Positions 7,450 to 16,398 of a stretch of 64,000 bases of DNA are shown piece by piece. How positions within the stretch are numbered: position 1 is the first letter of the stretch; every line of letters begins with the position of its first letter. This DNA is from Kushneria phyllosphaerae (GTDB lineage: Bacteria; Pseudomonadota; Gammaproteobacteria; Pseudomonadales; Halomonadaceae), in assembly GCF_900312995.1 (NCBI RefSeq), contig NZ_ONZI01000004.1:372001-436000 (forward strand), in the 5' to 3' direction. The translations under genes were made by a program, and so were the position numbers. Below the pieces are notes generated by a model, which was given only the letters and a program-made list of their open reading frames with translations, had not been told where the DNA came from and ran no database searches.

Positions 7450-8088
7450 TCAGGCAGAAAACCCTTCTGACATGTCTCGCTCATCCACGCCCAGCATCAG
7501 CAGGATCTGCTTCTGAGCCGCTTCAAGAACACGCGCCCTTTCTTCTTCATCCGGCAGGCTCTTGGCAATGGCGACTGCGCCCACCAGAGAGGCCAGAATG
7601 GCGCGCGACTTTTCGGCGATGGCGGCACGATCAGGTTCAAACGGCAGTTTCTTCAGCCGGCTCAGGGCGATCAGCCGGGTTTCAAGCATGCGACGCATAC
7701 GATGGTAGGAGGCTTCAAAAAGCACTCGAATTTCGGCGTTGTCATTGCCGATTTCGTTGAACAGCACGGTTTCCGGCCCGGGCTGACTCTTGCGCTCAAG
7801 CTCCTGAAGGTTCCAGTAGTTGGCCACCAGCGCCGTCAAATGCTTGATGGATAGCGGTCCCTTGACGAGTCTTGCCGCACGGCTGCCTTCCAGCGTTTCA
7901 CGAATGGAGGCGTTATACAGTGCCTCCTTGGAGTCGAAATGCGAGTAAAAGGCACCATGCGTCAGCTTCGCCAGCTTCATGATCTGACCGATCGATACCT
8001 TGTTAAACCCATTGCGAGAGAACAGCTCGATGGCTGATTTCAGAATGCGTTCCCGCGAACTGGCCTTGTGGGCACTTGAGTAGGGCAT
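7450..8088 (-). CDS. TetR-family transcriptional regulator
   Basis: 212 residues from ATG 8088, preferred over upstream in-frame starts because GAGG lies 7-10 nt before it. The N-terminal helix-turn-helix is typical (RERILKSAIELFSRNGFNKVSIGQIMKLAKLTHGAFYSHF). The C-terminal ligand domain is of the TetR_C type. It is divergent from the beta-ketoacyl-ACP synthase gene 91 bp away and probably represses it. The ligand could be an acyl or aromatic compound, but nothing in sequence decides this. Confidence 0.87.
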   Translation of the reverse strand: MPYSSAHKASSRERILKSAIELFSRNGFNKVSIGQIMKLAKLTHGAFYSHFDSKEALYNASIRETLEGSRAARLVKGPLSIKHLTALVANYWNLQELERKSQPGPETVLFNEIGNDNAEIRVLFEASYHRMRRMLETRLIALSRLKKLPFEPDRAAIAEKSRAILASLVGAVAIAKSLPDEEERARVLEAAQKQILLMLGVDERDMSEGFSA

Positions 8089-8179
8089 GACGTCCTCGCC
8101 GCCGACAGACTGGATATTATCTTGATCATATATAGTGCGGTGATAGCCTGGTGACAAAAGTCAGCTTAACGGAGTCAGC

Positions 8180-9448
8180 ATGAGTTCACCCATCGTAATC
8201 ACCGGCATGGGCATGATCAGCCCGCTTGGATGCGGCGTCAACTCGGTCTGGGAGCGGCTGGTCTCGGGGCGCTCGGGCATTGGCAGGATCACGCGGTTCG
8301 ACGGCGGTGATCTGCCGATCACTATTGCCGGGCAGGTGCCAGACAGCGATACCGACCGCGACGCCGGGTTCGACCCCGACCGGATCGCCGATACCAAGGA
8401 ACGTCGCAAGCTTGAACTGTTCAGCCTGTATGCGCTGGCCGCAGCGAAGGAAGCACTGACCCAGGCCAACTGGTTCCCGCAGGACGAGGCCGGGCAATGC
8501 GCCACGGCGACCATCATTGGCTCGGGGATTGGCGGGTTTCCGACCATTACGCAGGCGCAGAACACACTGACCCAGCGCGGCCATCGTCGTCTATCGCCGT
8601 TTACCGTGCCCGCCTTTCTGGCCAACATGGCCGCCAGCAATGTGTCGATCCGCTATGGCTTTCGTGGCCCACTGGGGTGCCCCGTGACCGCCTGTGCCGC
8701 AGGGCTCCAGGCGGTCGGTGATGGCATGAGAATGCTGCGCAGCGGTGAAGCGGAAGTGGCGTTGGTGGGCGGTGCCGAGGCCTGCATTGATCCCCTGTCG
8801 CTGGCCGGTTTCCATGCCCTGAAGGCCCTGTCCACGGAACAGGATCACCCCGAACAGGCTTCAAGGCCGTTTGACAGAACACGTCATGGCTTTGTCATGG
8901 GAGAAGGCGCGGGGCTCATGGTGATCGAGACGCTGGAACATGCCAGAGCGCGTGGCGCGACACCACTGGCCGTGCTCAGCGGCTATGGCACCAGTGCAGA
9001 TGCCTACCACATTACTTCAGGCTCGGAAGATGGTGCCGGTGCCGCTCAGGCCGTTCAGGCCGCCCTGCGCATGGCAGGCATCGCGCCCGGCGAGATCGAT
9101 TACGTCAACGCCCATGCCACCTCAACGCCAGTGGGGGATCGCGCTGAAATCGCTTCACTGCAGAAAGTGTTTGGACAAGGGCTCGGCGATATTCCCATCT
9201 CTTCGACCAAATCGGCCACAGGCCACCTGCTGGGCGCGGCCGGTGGTGTGGAGGGCATCTTTTCTGCGCTTGCCACGATCCACGATCAGCTCCCCCCCAC
9301 GCTTAACTTTACCGCCGCCGACGAGGGCCTGGAGCATCTCGACTTTGTGCCGAAGGTGGGCCGCCAGCATACGGTACGCCACGCACTCTGCAATGGGTTC
9401 GGGTTTGGCGGCGTCAATGCCGCATTGATCATCAGCAAGCTGACGTAA
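8180..9448 (+). CDS. Beta-ketoacyl-ACP synthase II (FabF-like)
   Basis: 422 residues with GGAG before the ATG. The thiolase-fold condensing enzyme keeps the full Cys-His-His triad: C172 in VTACAAG, H312 in NAHATSTPVGD and H349 in KSATGHLLGAAGG, plus the GFGFGGVNAAL end. It elongates acyl-ACP with malonyl-ACP in fatty acid synthesis. It is not beside other fab genes but divergent from a TetR regulator, so it is likely an accessory KAS II used under particular conditions rather than the housekeeping FabF of a fab cluster. A stem-loop follows. Confidence 0.9.
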   Translation: MSSPIVITGMGMISPLGCGVNSVWERLVSGRSGIGRITRFDGGDLPITIAGQVPDSDTDRDAGFDPDRIADTKERRKLELFSLYALAAAKEALTQANWFPQDEAGQCATATIIGSGIGGFPTITQAQNTLTQRGHRRLSPFTVPAFLANMAASNVSIRYGFRGPLGCPVTACAAGLQAVGDGMRMLRSGEAEVALVGGAEACIDPLSLAGFHALKALSTEQDHPEQASRPFDRTRHGFVMGEGAGLMVIETLEHARARGATPLAVLSGYGTSADAYHITSGSEDGAGAAQAVQAALRMAGIAPGEIDYVNAHATSTPVGDRAEIASLQKVFGQGLGDIPISSTKSATGHLLGAAGGVEGIFSALATIHDQLPPTLNFTAADEGLEHLDFVPKVGRQHTVRHALCNGFGFGGVNAALIISKLT

Positions 9449-9475
9449 TGCAGGCCGGCGTCCCGAACCGCAGAC

Positions 9476-9494
9476 GCCCCGCCCATGGCGGGGC
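9476..9494 (+). terminator. Stem-loop after the KAS II gene
   Basis: GCCCCGCC-CAT-GGCGGGGC is a perfect 8-bp stem but is followed by TTCTGG, not a clean T-run. Probable terminator. Confidence 0.6.
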
Positions 9495-9624
9495 TTCTGG
9501 GTCTTGATGACCATGCTTAAACGGCGCCGTGATCATCGCCCTTTTCATCTTCACATTCACAGCGGCTCAACGGCCCCTTACTGATGGCAAGGGTTCATCT
9601 GTCAGGTGCGCTTTATATCGTTCG

Positions 9625-10038
9625 CTACTCGCTTGATGACCTGAAGTGACTTTCCCGCGCCTGGCGGAAGTCTTCGGCATGCTCGAAAATCCAGAGCCAC
9701 ATCGGAATGATGCGAAGAAGAAACGCTTCCCCCAGCGGGGTCAGCTCATACTCGACGCGCGGCGATACTTCTTCAAAGTCGTGACGAAGAATCAGCCCGT
9801 CCCGCTCGAGCTGTCGCAGCGTTCTTGTCAGCATACGCTGCGTCACGCCCTCCAGCCGCCGACGGATCTCGGCATGCCTGAGCCGTCCCCCTTCCTTGAG
9901 CACGTGAATCACGCCAAAAGACCAGCGATTGCCGGCGTGGGCAAGCACTTCTCTTTTCAGCCAGTCATCCTCGTCTTCCATCGCCTCGCAGAGTGCCCGG
10001 GAGCGAATAAGCAGTGCCTCTTCGTCTTGTGGTATCAC
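9625..10038 (-). CDS. HxlR-family winged-helix regulator
   Basis: 137 residues from a GTG start at 10038. The core matches HxlR regulators: GNRWSFGVIHVLKEGGRLRH, then RRRLEGVTQRMLTRTLRQLERDGLI and YELTPLGEAF. Unlike most HxlR proteins the usual N-terminal CP cysteine before the helix is absent. The GTG has only a weak upstream site, so an internal ATG (residue 20) is possible. It is divergent from the NmrA-like gene with 79 bp between, and likely controls it. Confidence 0.85.
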   Translation of the reverse strand: MIPQDEEALLIRSRALCEAMEDEDDWLKREVLAHAGNRWSFGVIHVLKEGGRLRHAEIRRRLEGVTQRMLTRTLRQLERDGLILRHDFEEVSPRVEYELTPLGEAFLLRIIPMWLWIFEHAEDFRQARESHFRSSSE

Positions 10039-10117
10039 TGGTGTGCCTACTTATGTGGGAAATTCTGACGTGTAAACATCTGCCATCCCGAACGAAAACG
10101 TCAACTCTGGAGATGGC

Positions 10118-11050
10118 ATGAATCACACCGACAGGCAGGAATCCATACTGGTCATGGGTGCGGGAGAGCTGGGGTTTGAAGTTCTGCGCAGCCTGGCCGA
10201 TCACGCTCGAAAGGGTCAGCCAGCGCGCATCCATGTCCAACTGCGACCATCCACCATCAAGACAGCAGACCCGGTAAAACAACATCAGCTCGATCAGATG
10301 AAGGCATGGGGCATCGAGGTCGTGGCAGGCGATATTGCCACCGCCAACGTCGATGAGCTTGCCAGGCTTCTCACCCCTTACGATACCGTGATTTCCTGCA
10401 TCGGGTTCTCGGCCGGTAGGGGCACACAGATCAAGATTACAGAGGCCGTCCTCAAGACCGGCGTCAATCGATACGTGCCGTGGCAGTTTGGCGTCGACTA
10501 CGACACGATTGGCCGGGGTAGCGCTCAGGACGTCTTCGATGAACAACTCGACGTACGTGACCTGCTCCGCGCCCAGAACCGTACCGAATGGCTCATTGTT
10601 GCCACGGGCATGTTCACCAGCTTTTTGTTCGAACCCTCTTTTGGGGTGGTGGATCTCGAGCATGACACCGTGCACGCGCTGGGTAGCTGGGAAAACCGGG
10701 TGACGGTAACCACGCCGGAAGATATCGGGCTGCTTACAGCAGCAATCCTGTTTCATGAGCCACGCTTCAAAAACGAAACCGTCTTCGTTGCGGGAGACAC
10801 CATCAGCTACGGGGAGCTTGCAGACGAGCTGGAGCGACAGCTTTGCCGCCCATTCAAACGTGATTTGTGGTCAACGCGCCATCTTGCCGACGCCCTCAGC
10901 GCAGACCCTGATAATAACCTGCTCAAATATCGAGCCGTCTTCGCGGCTGGCGTTGGCGTCGCCTGGCCAAGGGAGACGACGTTCAATCATCATTATGGGA
11001 TCGACACGGTCGATGTTGCGGCTTGGATTCGCCAGCACCTGATGGCGTAA
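10118..11050 (+). CDS. NmrA/isoflavone reductase-like NAD(P)-binding protein
   Basis: 310 residues; GGAG lies before the ATG. A Rossmann fold opens with ILVMGAGELGFEVLRSL, a glycine-rich dinucleotide loop; YVPWQFGVDYD follows further on, typical of NmrA and aromatic-alcohol/isoflavone reductase-like proteins. Some members are NADPH-dependent reductases, others redox sensors without catalysis. Pairing with a divergent HxlR regulator is common for redox or aldehyde-stress genes. The substrate cannot be named. Confidence 0.8.
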   Translation: MNHTDRQESILVMGAGELGFEVLRSLADHARKGQPARIHVQLRPSTIKTADPVKQHQLDQMKAWGIEVVAGDIATANVDELARLLTPYDTVISCIGFSAGRGTQIKITEAVLKTGVNRYVPWQFGVDYDTIGRGSAQDVFDEQLDVRDLLRAQNRTEWLIVATGMFTSFLFEPSFGVVDLEHDTVHALGSWENRVTVTTPEDIGLLTAAILFHEPRFKNETVFVAGDTISYGELADELERQLCRPFKRDLWSTRHLADALSADPDNNLLKYRAVFAAGVGVAWPRETTFNHHYGIDTVDVAAWIRQHLMA

Positions 11051-11202
11051 TCGGCGGCCTCTAACATGTCGAGCATCTCTGGTGCCAAAATCGTGCCTCT
11101 GGTTTCTGGCGAACGAACAGGGTTGTGTTCATGATGGCGCTGCAAAACGCTTGACGCTGACACACGCCTTGCCAACCAACACAGTACACAGAGGAGATCC
11201 GG

Positions 11203-11790
11203 ATGGACCTGAAAGAGATCGTACAGGGGCAGCTGACTGAAGCCGCTGAGGTACTGGCCCGTTTCAGCCAGGATGAGGCACAGATGACCGCCATCACGCA
11301 GGCCGCAGAGCTATTGGCAGCGCGCTTCAACAATGGCGGCAAGGTACTGGCCTGCGGCAACGGCGGTTCCCACTGTGACGCCATGCATTTTGCCGAGGAA
11401 CTGACCGGGCGCTTTCGTGATCATCGTGCCGCTCTGCCGGCCATTGCCATTTCAGACCCGAGCCATCTTTCCTGTGTGGCCAATGACTATGGCTACGAGC
11501 ACGTCTTTTCCCGCTATATCGAAGCGCTGGGCCAGCCGGGCGATGTCCTGTTTGGTCTCTCCACGTCCGGCAACTCCGACACCATCATCCGGGCGGTCGA
11601 TGCGGCCAGAGAACGCGGCATGCACGTCATTCTGCTGACGGGCAAGGATGGCGGCAGGCTGGCAGGCCAGGCCGACGTCGAGATTCGCGTGCCTCATTTC
11701 GGCTATGCCGATCGCATTCAGGAAATTCACATCAAGGTGATTCACACCATCATTTTGATAGTGGAACAGCTGATGGCATCAACGGATTAA
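11203..11790 (+). CDS. gmhA: Phosphoheptose isomerase (sedoheptulose 7-phosphate isomerase)
   Basis: 195 residues, GAGGAGAT before the ATG. SIS-domain protein with the full GmhA pattern: [53 protein letters not shown], and H/E residues in the C-terminal [16 protein letters not shown] helix. It turns sedoheptulose 7-phosphate into D-glycero-D-manno-heptose 7-phosphate, the first step to the LPS inner-core heptose. It is solitary here. A near-identical, 5'-truncated copy lies 1.0 kb downstream. Confidence 0.93.
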   Translation: MDLKEIVQGQLTEAAEVLARFSQDEAQMTAITQAAELLAARFNNGGKVLACGNGGSHCDAMHFAEELTGRFRDHRAALPAIAISDPSHLSCVANDYGYEHVFSRYIEALGQPGDVLFGLSTSGNSDTIIRAVDAARERGMHVILLTGKDGGRLAGQADVEIRVPHFGYADRIQEIHIKVIHTIILIVEQLMASTD

Positions 11791-11982
11791 GGCAGTACGT
11801 GGGTGATCGGCAGGCTAATGACCAGACGGTATTAAGGGTTTGCCAGGTTCTGCGCCCCGCCTTTGTTCGCGGCGTTCGTATGTTAGGTTCAAGAATCTCC
11901 ACTCTGGCTGTCGCCCACCCATGATGATGCGGTAAAAGCATGTACTAACTTATATCCATCATTTTTTTGGAGAAAAACAACA

Positions 11983-12417
11983 ATGGAAGTAACTATCGGT
12001 AATGATTCCGAGTTGATCAGTCAGGCTCAAGGTATCCGTTATCAGGTGTTTACATGTGAACAACACATCCCTGCAGCGCTGGACTTGGATGGACTGGATG
12101 AGGCGTCATTTCACGCGCTGGTAATGGAAAACGGCGAACCCATTGCAACGGCCCGGCTAACCTTACATGAAGATGGCTCTTCTACCATGGCCAGGGTAGC
12201 GGTCAGTGAGATATACCGAGAAATGGGCGTCGCTTCGAAAGTCGTGAAATCAATGATGCAATATGCGCAAGAGTTAGGTGTCACTTCTATTGAGATCCAT
12301 GCCCACAGCTACCTTAGAAATTACTACGAAAGGTTTGGGTTTGAGTTCATCAAGGAAGTAGAGATCGTGGGCGAACATCAACTGGTTGAAATGCGGTATC
12401 AGACAGTGCATTCATAA
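11983..12417 (+). CDS. GNAT-family N-acetyltransferase
   Basis: 144 residues with GGAG 13 nt before the ATG. The N-terminus (IRYQVFTCEQHIPAALDLDGLDE) and the acetyl-CoA loop region (ARVAVSEIYREMGVASKVVKSMM) place it with ElaA/YjcF-like GNAT proteins. The C-terminal YYERFGF motif is typical. Substrate unknown. It lies between the two gmhA copies, inside what appears to be a rearranged stretch, and is somewhat AT-richer than gmhA. Confidence 0.83.
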   Translation: MEVTIGNDSELISQAQGIRYQVFTCEQHIPAALDLDGLDEASFHALVMENGEPIATARLTLHEDGSSTMARVAVSEIYREMGVASKVVKSMMQYAQELGVTSIEIHAHSYLRNYYERFGFEFIKEVEIVGEHQLVEMRYQTVHS

Positions 12418-12493
12418 CCCAGCATTTAAGGCCACTCACGGCAGTTTTTTCAGTCCTGGGCTTGCGATCTACGGCGCGCTATCGCTTCGCAGC

Positions 12494-12679
12494 TCAGCAG
12501 AGAATCCCATTGAGCATTTGTGGATCATCCCTGCGAGAGTGCCCCATGGTCTGCGGGGGAGAAACGATATCCTCGATCATGTGCCAGCGCTGGTCGGAAA
12601 GCTCGTAACGGCCTGCCATGACAGTCTCTTGTTCAGTGAACAGGGGCAGCGTAGCAACCATGACTTTTCAGACAGAACC
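12494..12679 (-). mobile_element. IS5-type insertion sequence remnant
   Basis: On the minus strand, codons 12619 to 12494 read MAGRYELSDQRWHMIEDI, then VSPPQTMGHSRRDDPQMLNGIL and a stop: the N-terminus of an IS5-family transposase (this opening is usual for the family), cut short after 41 residues. Just upstream, 12662-12679 (GGTTCTGTCTGAAAAGTC on the minus strand) looks like a terminal inverted repeat. The rest of the element is missing. The remnant lies directly before the truncated gmhA copy and may mark the rearrangement that produced it. Confidence 0.65.
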
Positions 12680-12817
12680 TGGTGGGCTTATGAGTAACAT
12701 CGCTCGCCAGAATGAAATGATCACGCCTCGATACAGCCTTTTCTAACACCTCTTTTGTTGAGACTGATTCCCATCCCCCTGATACGTTTTCACACTTGTG
12801 ATTTTTGGGTGGCAACA

Positions 12818-13294
12818 CTGGCAACACGATTCAAGCACGGTGGCAAGGTGCTGTCCTGCGGCAATGGCGGTTCCCACTGTGACGCGATGCATTTTGCCGA
12901 AGAGCTGACCGGTCGCTTTCGTGATCATCGCGCCGCTCTGCCGGCCATTGTCATTTCAGACCCGAGCCATCTTTCCTGTGTGGCCAATGACTATGGCTAC
13001 GAGCATGTCTTTTCCCGCTATGTCGAAGCGCTGGGCCAGCCGGGCGATGTCCTGTTTGGTCTCTCCACGTCCGGTAATTCAGACACCATTATCCGGGCGG
13101 TCGATGCGGCCAGAGAACGCGGCATGCACGTGATATTGCTGACCGGCAAGGATGGCGGCAAGCTCGCAGGTCGGGCCGACGTCGAGATTCGGGTGCCTCA
13201 TTTCGGCTACGCCGATCGCATTCAGGAAATTCATATCAAGGTGATTCACACCATCATTTTGATGGTAGAGCAGCTGGTAGCCTCAAAAAATTAA
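12818..13294 (+). pseudogene. 5'-truncated second copy of gmhA
   Basis: From about 12818 onward the DNA follows gmhA (from about 11314) almost base for base, with changes mainly at third positions. The first 37 codons are missing and replaced by unrelated sequence, and the open frame could only start at a TTG (12755) with no ribosome site. GmhA needs its N-terminal helix for the tetramer and active site, so a working enzyme is unlikely. The catalytic regions themselves are intact, which suggests recent duplication or gene conversion. An IS5-type remnant lies just upstream. Confidence 0.75.
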
Positions 13295-13404
13295 AACCGG
13301 GCAGGAAGCTGATCAGAAGGCTTCCGATCAAAAAATGGCCCTGTTCACGCATGCCATATCCGCGAACGAGAGCTCCGTTCGACCATACGGAGATGAGCGT
13401 TTTA

Positions 13405-13971
13405 TCACGACGGATGAGTGGATGGCCGAGGCGATAGCAGCAAACCGGCTGCTATCTGTCTTGCTCTCTCCACCGGCTCGAGATTGCCCTCACGCAGCAC
13501 CCCCATCACGGCGCCATCAATGAGCAGCTGAAAGTCGCAGGCGAGTTCATTGCTCGAAGAATACCCGGCCTGCTCGAGCACTCGCGCAATGATCTGTATC
13601 TGGGCCAGCTTGTGCGCTCTGGCGATGCGATGGGTTTCGCTGCCACGATCGGCAGCTTCCACCATGGCATTAATAAAGGCACAGCCCCGAAAATCGGCCT
13701 GCCCGTAACGCTTGGCGATGACATCGAACACACCAAGCGGCGAGCTGTCATTGGCGGCAATACCGGCCTCGAGTGAGGCCAGGGCCATCTCATTACGGTG
13801 GTTCAACACGCCATGAACCAGCGCCTCCTTGCTTTCAAAATGCCGGTAGAACGACGCCCGCCCAACACCGGAGGTTTCAATCAATTCACTGATGCCGACC
13901 GCATGGATGCCTCGCTGATAGAAAAGCGCTTCCGCCGTCGTAATCAGTCGTTCACGAGCCTGTATCGGCAT
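13405..13971 (-). CDS. TetR-family regulator of the LysE-type gene
   Basis: 188 residues. The N-terminal DNA-binding helices read ARERLITTAEALFYQRGIHAVGI, then SGVGRASFYRHFESKEALV. The C-terminal domain includes GCAFINAMVEAADR, typical of TetR_C_33-like regulators. It is divergent from the LysE-family gene and two near-perfect 16-bp palindromes lie between them, so it almost certainly represses itself and the exporter. The ligand is not known. Confidence 0.88.
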   Translation of the reverse strand: MPIQARERLITTAEALFYQRGIHAVGISELIETSGVGRASFYRHFESKEALVHGVLNHRNEMALASLEAGIAANDSSPLGVFDVIAKRYGQADFRGCAFINAMVEAADRGSETHRIARAHKLAQIQIIARVLEQAGYSSSNELACDFQLLIDGAVMGVLREGNLEPVERARQIAAGLLLSPRPSTHPS

Positions 13972-14002
13972 GGCTTTCCCCTAAACGAGATTGACTTAAT
14001 AT

Positions 14003-14047
14003 GGTAATGATCAGTACCGTTTAACACAACCGGTACTGATCAGTTCC
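14003..14047. promoter_or_regulatory. Double TetR operator
   Basis: GGTAATGATCAGTACC (14003-14018) and GGTACTGATCAGTTCC (14032-14047) are two copies of a GGTACTGATCAGTACC palindrome with one mismatch each, centres 29 bp apart. They lie between the divergent TetR and LysE-type genes. Confidence 0.75.
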
Positions 14048-14111
14048 ACACAGGAACGATGGCCCACGGCCTTTATTTCTTCAATAGACCGTACTCGCAG
14101 AGGGAGCGCCC

Positions 14112-14705
14112 ATGTCGCAACTCACCACACTCGTCATCACGGCATTGCTTCTGTTCGGCTCCCCGGGTCCGGGGCCTATGACGATCGTGGCGACATCGGC
14201 CACCTTTGGCATCCGCAGGACGCTCTCGCTTTATGCGGGCATTCTGATCTGGCTGGCGCTTTCGATGGCGGCCGCGACCCTTGGGCTGGCGGCACTACTG
14301 GCCGCCCTGCCGAGCGTCAAGCTGACGCTGCAGGTCGTGGGCGGGCTCTACGTGCTCTACCTCGCCTACCGCATTGCGACCACGCCACTCGACACCGACG
14401 CCGCCGAAGACGCCCGCCTGACGATGCGCGATGGAATTTTACTCAACGTGCTCAATCCGAAATCCTATGCGGTATTACTGGTGATCTACTCCAGGTTTTT
14501 ACTGCCGATATCGCCAACGGCCATGGCTTATGTGGTGACCGCAGGGATTTGCCTGGCGGTGGCCGTGATTACCAATATCTTCTGGCTGTGCCTCGGCGGC
14601 GCCATCCGACCACTGGTGCAGCGCCCTCTTTTCTCCATATGGCTGCGCCTTGTCTTCGCCCTGTTGATGATCGGCGCGGTCACCTGGGCGTTCATTCAGA
14701 GTTGA
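14112..14705 (+). CDS. LysE/RhtB-family exporter
   Basis: 197 residues, about six hydrophobic segments. The N-terminal LLFGSPGPGPMTIVATSATFGIRR region carries the LysE-family SPGP motif, and LNPKSYAVLLV is the conserved mid-protein loop. Members export amino acids such as threonine, homoserine or lysine through the inner membrane by proton exchange. The gene is preceded by AGAGGGAG and two TetR operators, so it is inducible. The substrate cannot be read from sequence. Confidence 0.87.
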   Translation: MSQLTTLVITALLLFGSPGPGPMTIVATSATFGIRRTLSLYAGILIWLALSMAAATLGLAALLAALPSVKLTLQVVGGLYVLYLAYRIATTPLDTDAAEDARLTMRDGILLNVLNPKSYAVLLVIYSRFLLPISPTAMAYVVTAGICLAVAVITNIFWLCLGGAIRPLVQRPLFSIWLRLVFALLMIGAVTWAFIQS

Positions 14706-14713
14706 GCACCTTT

Positions 14714-14825
14714 CAGGCGCTGAGCAGGAACAGACAGGAACGGAAAAGCCTTGAAAGCGATTTTTTGCATTATTTTCAGTATTTAAAGGGCTGAGGAGGA
14801 ATGCCCGGGAAGGGATGGTGGCGCC
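14714..14825. repeat. Direct repeat, left copy (tRNA-Arg 3' end type)
   Basis: About 112 bp resembling 16132-16250 along its whole length, including GGAACAGACAGGAACGG, AGCCTTGAAAGCG, TTTAAAGG and GAGGAATGC. It ends in TGGCGCC, which is the complement of the last seven bases of tRNA-Arg. Here no tRNA body follows. It could be an old attachment site or what is left of a tandem tRNA copy. Confidence 0.7.
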
Positions 14826-14841
14826 AGAGAACGGCGCCTTA

Positions 14842-15276
14842 TCATTCGAGTTGCATATGAAGGAGCGGATAAGGCTTGCCTTGACCATCAAACGGGGAAC
14901 AAGCGATCACCGTAAAGCCCAGGTGTTTGTAGAACCCCAATGCCTGCTCGTTCTGCTCGTTGACGTCTACTCTGGTGACACCTTGAGTGCTTATTGCATG
15001 CCGGGCAAGTGACGCTCCGACACCCTGGCCGCGCGCTTCCGGTGCAACAAAAAGCATCTCGATATTGCCATCGTTCACGCCGCAGAATCCCAGAATTTTA
15101 CCGTCATCGCTCCTGGCAACATGCAGGCTGACGGCCTTGAAATACTCATTCAGGATAAGCGGCTTGAGTTCAATGAGGTCACTCTCAGCCAGAAAATCGT
15201 GCGTCGCTCGAACCGAGGCCTCCCATATCTCTATAAGCTGCTGATGCTCTGCACTTGCGGCGCTTTCGATCTTCAT
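14842..15276 (-). CDS. YjaB-like GNAT acetyltransferase
   Basis: 144 residues. IWEASVRATHDFL near the N-terminus, the acetyl-CoA loop VAPEARGQGVGASLARHA, and DVNEQNEQALGFYKHLGF with GKPYPLLHMQ at the end match E. coli YjaB along the full length. YjaB-type proteins acetylate lysines or small amines. It lies with a peptidase-E-like gene between two direct repeats of the tRNA-Arg 3' flank, so it may have arrived as part of a small islet. Confidence 0.82.
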   Translation of the reverse strand: MKIESAASAEHQQLIEIWEASVRATHDFLAESDLIELKPLILNEYFKAVSLHVARSDDGKILGFCGVNDGNIEMLFVAPEARGQGVGASLARHAISTQGVTRVDVNEQNEQALGFYKHLGFTVIACSPFDGQGKPYPLLHMQLE

Positions 15277-15360
15277 TCATAGCTCCCCTGCCTCGCCCGA
15301 TTTTTTGAGCCTACCTGTCCATGGATGACCATTGCCATAGCGCCAGTGGGCTTAATAAAG

Positions 15361-15975
15361 CTATTTTTTTAGAAGCTTATCGCAACCATCTTTCATCACG
15401 ATGGCCTCGGCATTGCTAAAGGGACGAAGATCAAGATGTTCGGAGTAGTCCTGTTGAGTCTGCTCTACAGCTTTCTTGAAAGGGAAGTTGGTGTGGTGAG
15501 GAAGCGGATAAAATTCAATTACACCCAGCGATGCATACGAATCAAGGTTTGGGGCAGTCTTTGAATCATCCAGCGCTCCTATATATTCAATGTCCGCAGC
15601 CAGTACGACGGCGCCGGCGGACTCGCCAATATAAGTCTTTCCCGATTTTATCTGTTCAATAATGAGCCTATCGGCTCCTGTTCTTTTCAGTTCCTGTAAC
15701 AGATAAAACGTATTGCCACCTGAAACATATACGTAGTCGTTTTTGGCCAGCCTGAGAGCAATCTCGTCCTCTCCTGCTGTAGAAATATCCAGCTCATCGA
15801 TCAACAGTCCCAGGCTTTCCAGCGCTTTTCTGCCCGCACCGACATAAAACGTCATCTTTTCAGGGATGCTGGCTGTGGCGATGAATGTCACTGTCTTGCC
15901 AACGCACTCGTTGTGGTCAAAAGTGACGAAAAGCTCAGAAACTTCTGCAAACGATGAGGCCAAAAACAGTTTCAT
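15361..15975 (-). CDS. Peptidase S51 (dipeptidase E-like) protein
   Basis: 204 residues. The nucleophile elbow GESAGAVVL (serine near 118), the preceding YVYVSGGNTFYLLQEL and a late histidine in EFYPLPHHTNFP fit the S51 family, which cuts Asp-X dipeptides or is used in cyanophycin breakdown. The gene is plainly AT-richer than its neighbours and lies between direct repeats next to tRNA-Arg, signs of acquisition. A role in peptide turnover is likely but not proven. Confidence 0.78.
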   Translation of the reverse strand: MKLFLASSFAEVSELFVTFDHNECVGKTVTFIATASIPEKMTFYVGAGRKALESLGLLIDELDISTAGEDEIALRLAKNDYVYVSGGNTFYLLQELKRTGADRLIIEQIKSGKTYIGESAGAVVLAADIEYIGALDDSKTAPNLDSYASLGVIEFYPLPHHTNFPFKKAVEQTQQDYSEHLDLRPFSNAEAIVMKDGCDKLLKK

Positions 15976-16131
15976 CCTGATGTCCTATTCATGTTCATTC
16001 GTGATGTCTACAGCGCAGCATATCCAGAGTACAGCCGGTCAGCCCATGCCGGCATCATGGCCAGCCGTTAAATATACCGGCAGAAAAAATATACCTGGCG
16101 TTTTTGCTCATGCTTGCCCTGGCCTTCAAGT

Positions 16132-16250
16132 CAGGCGCTGGATTGGGTAGGAACAGACAGGAACGGAGAAGCCTTGAAAGCGCTGTTTTTGCAGTGTTTT
16201 CAGGGATTTAAAGGACTTGCGAGGAATGCTTGGGAAGGCTAAGTGGCGCC
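16132..16250. repeat. Direct repeat, right copy (tRNA-Arg 3' flank)
   Basis: Right-hand partner of 14714-14825. It comprises the DNA just downstream of tRNA-Arg on the minus strand plus the last seven bases of the tRNA itself. The two copies enclose the YjaB-like and S51 genes. Confidence 0.7.
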
Positions 16251-16320
16251 CGAGGCAGGGCTCGAACCTGCAACCCACGGCTTCGAAGGCCGTTGCTCTA
16301 TCCAATTGAGCCACTCGGGC
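16244..16320 (-). tRNA. tRNA-Arg (anticodon UCG)
   Basis: 77 bases with encoded CCA. Acceptor stem GCCCGAG/CTCGGGC, D-loop with AATTGGATAGAGC, anticodon stem ACGGC/GCCGT around the loop CTTCGAA (anticodon TCG, reads CGA), and T-arm GCAGG-TTCGAGC-CCTGC all form. No variable long arm. Its 3' end is part of the repeated segment that flanks the neighbouring islet. Confidence 0.95.
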
Positions 16321-16398
16321 AGTGATGCGTTCCGCATCAGCGGCCCCTATTCTAGCGGTACAGGGCCGGCATGAACAGGGGGAATTTCCATTGTCTTT

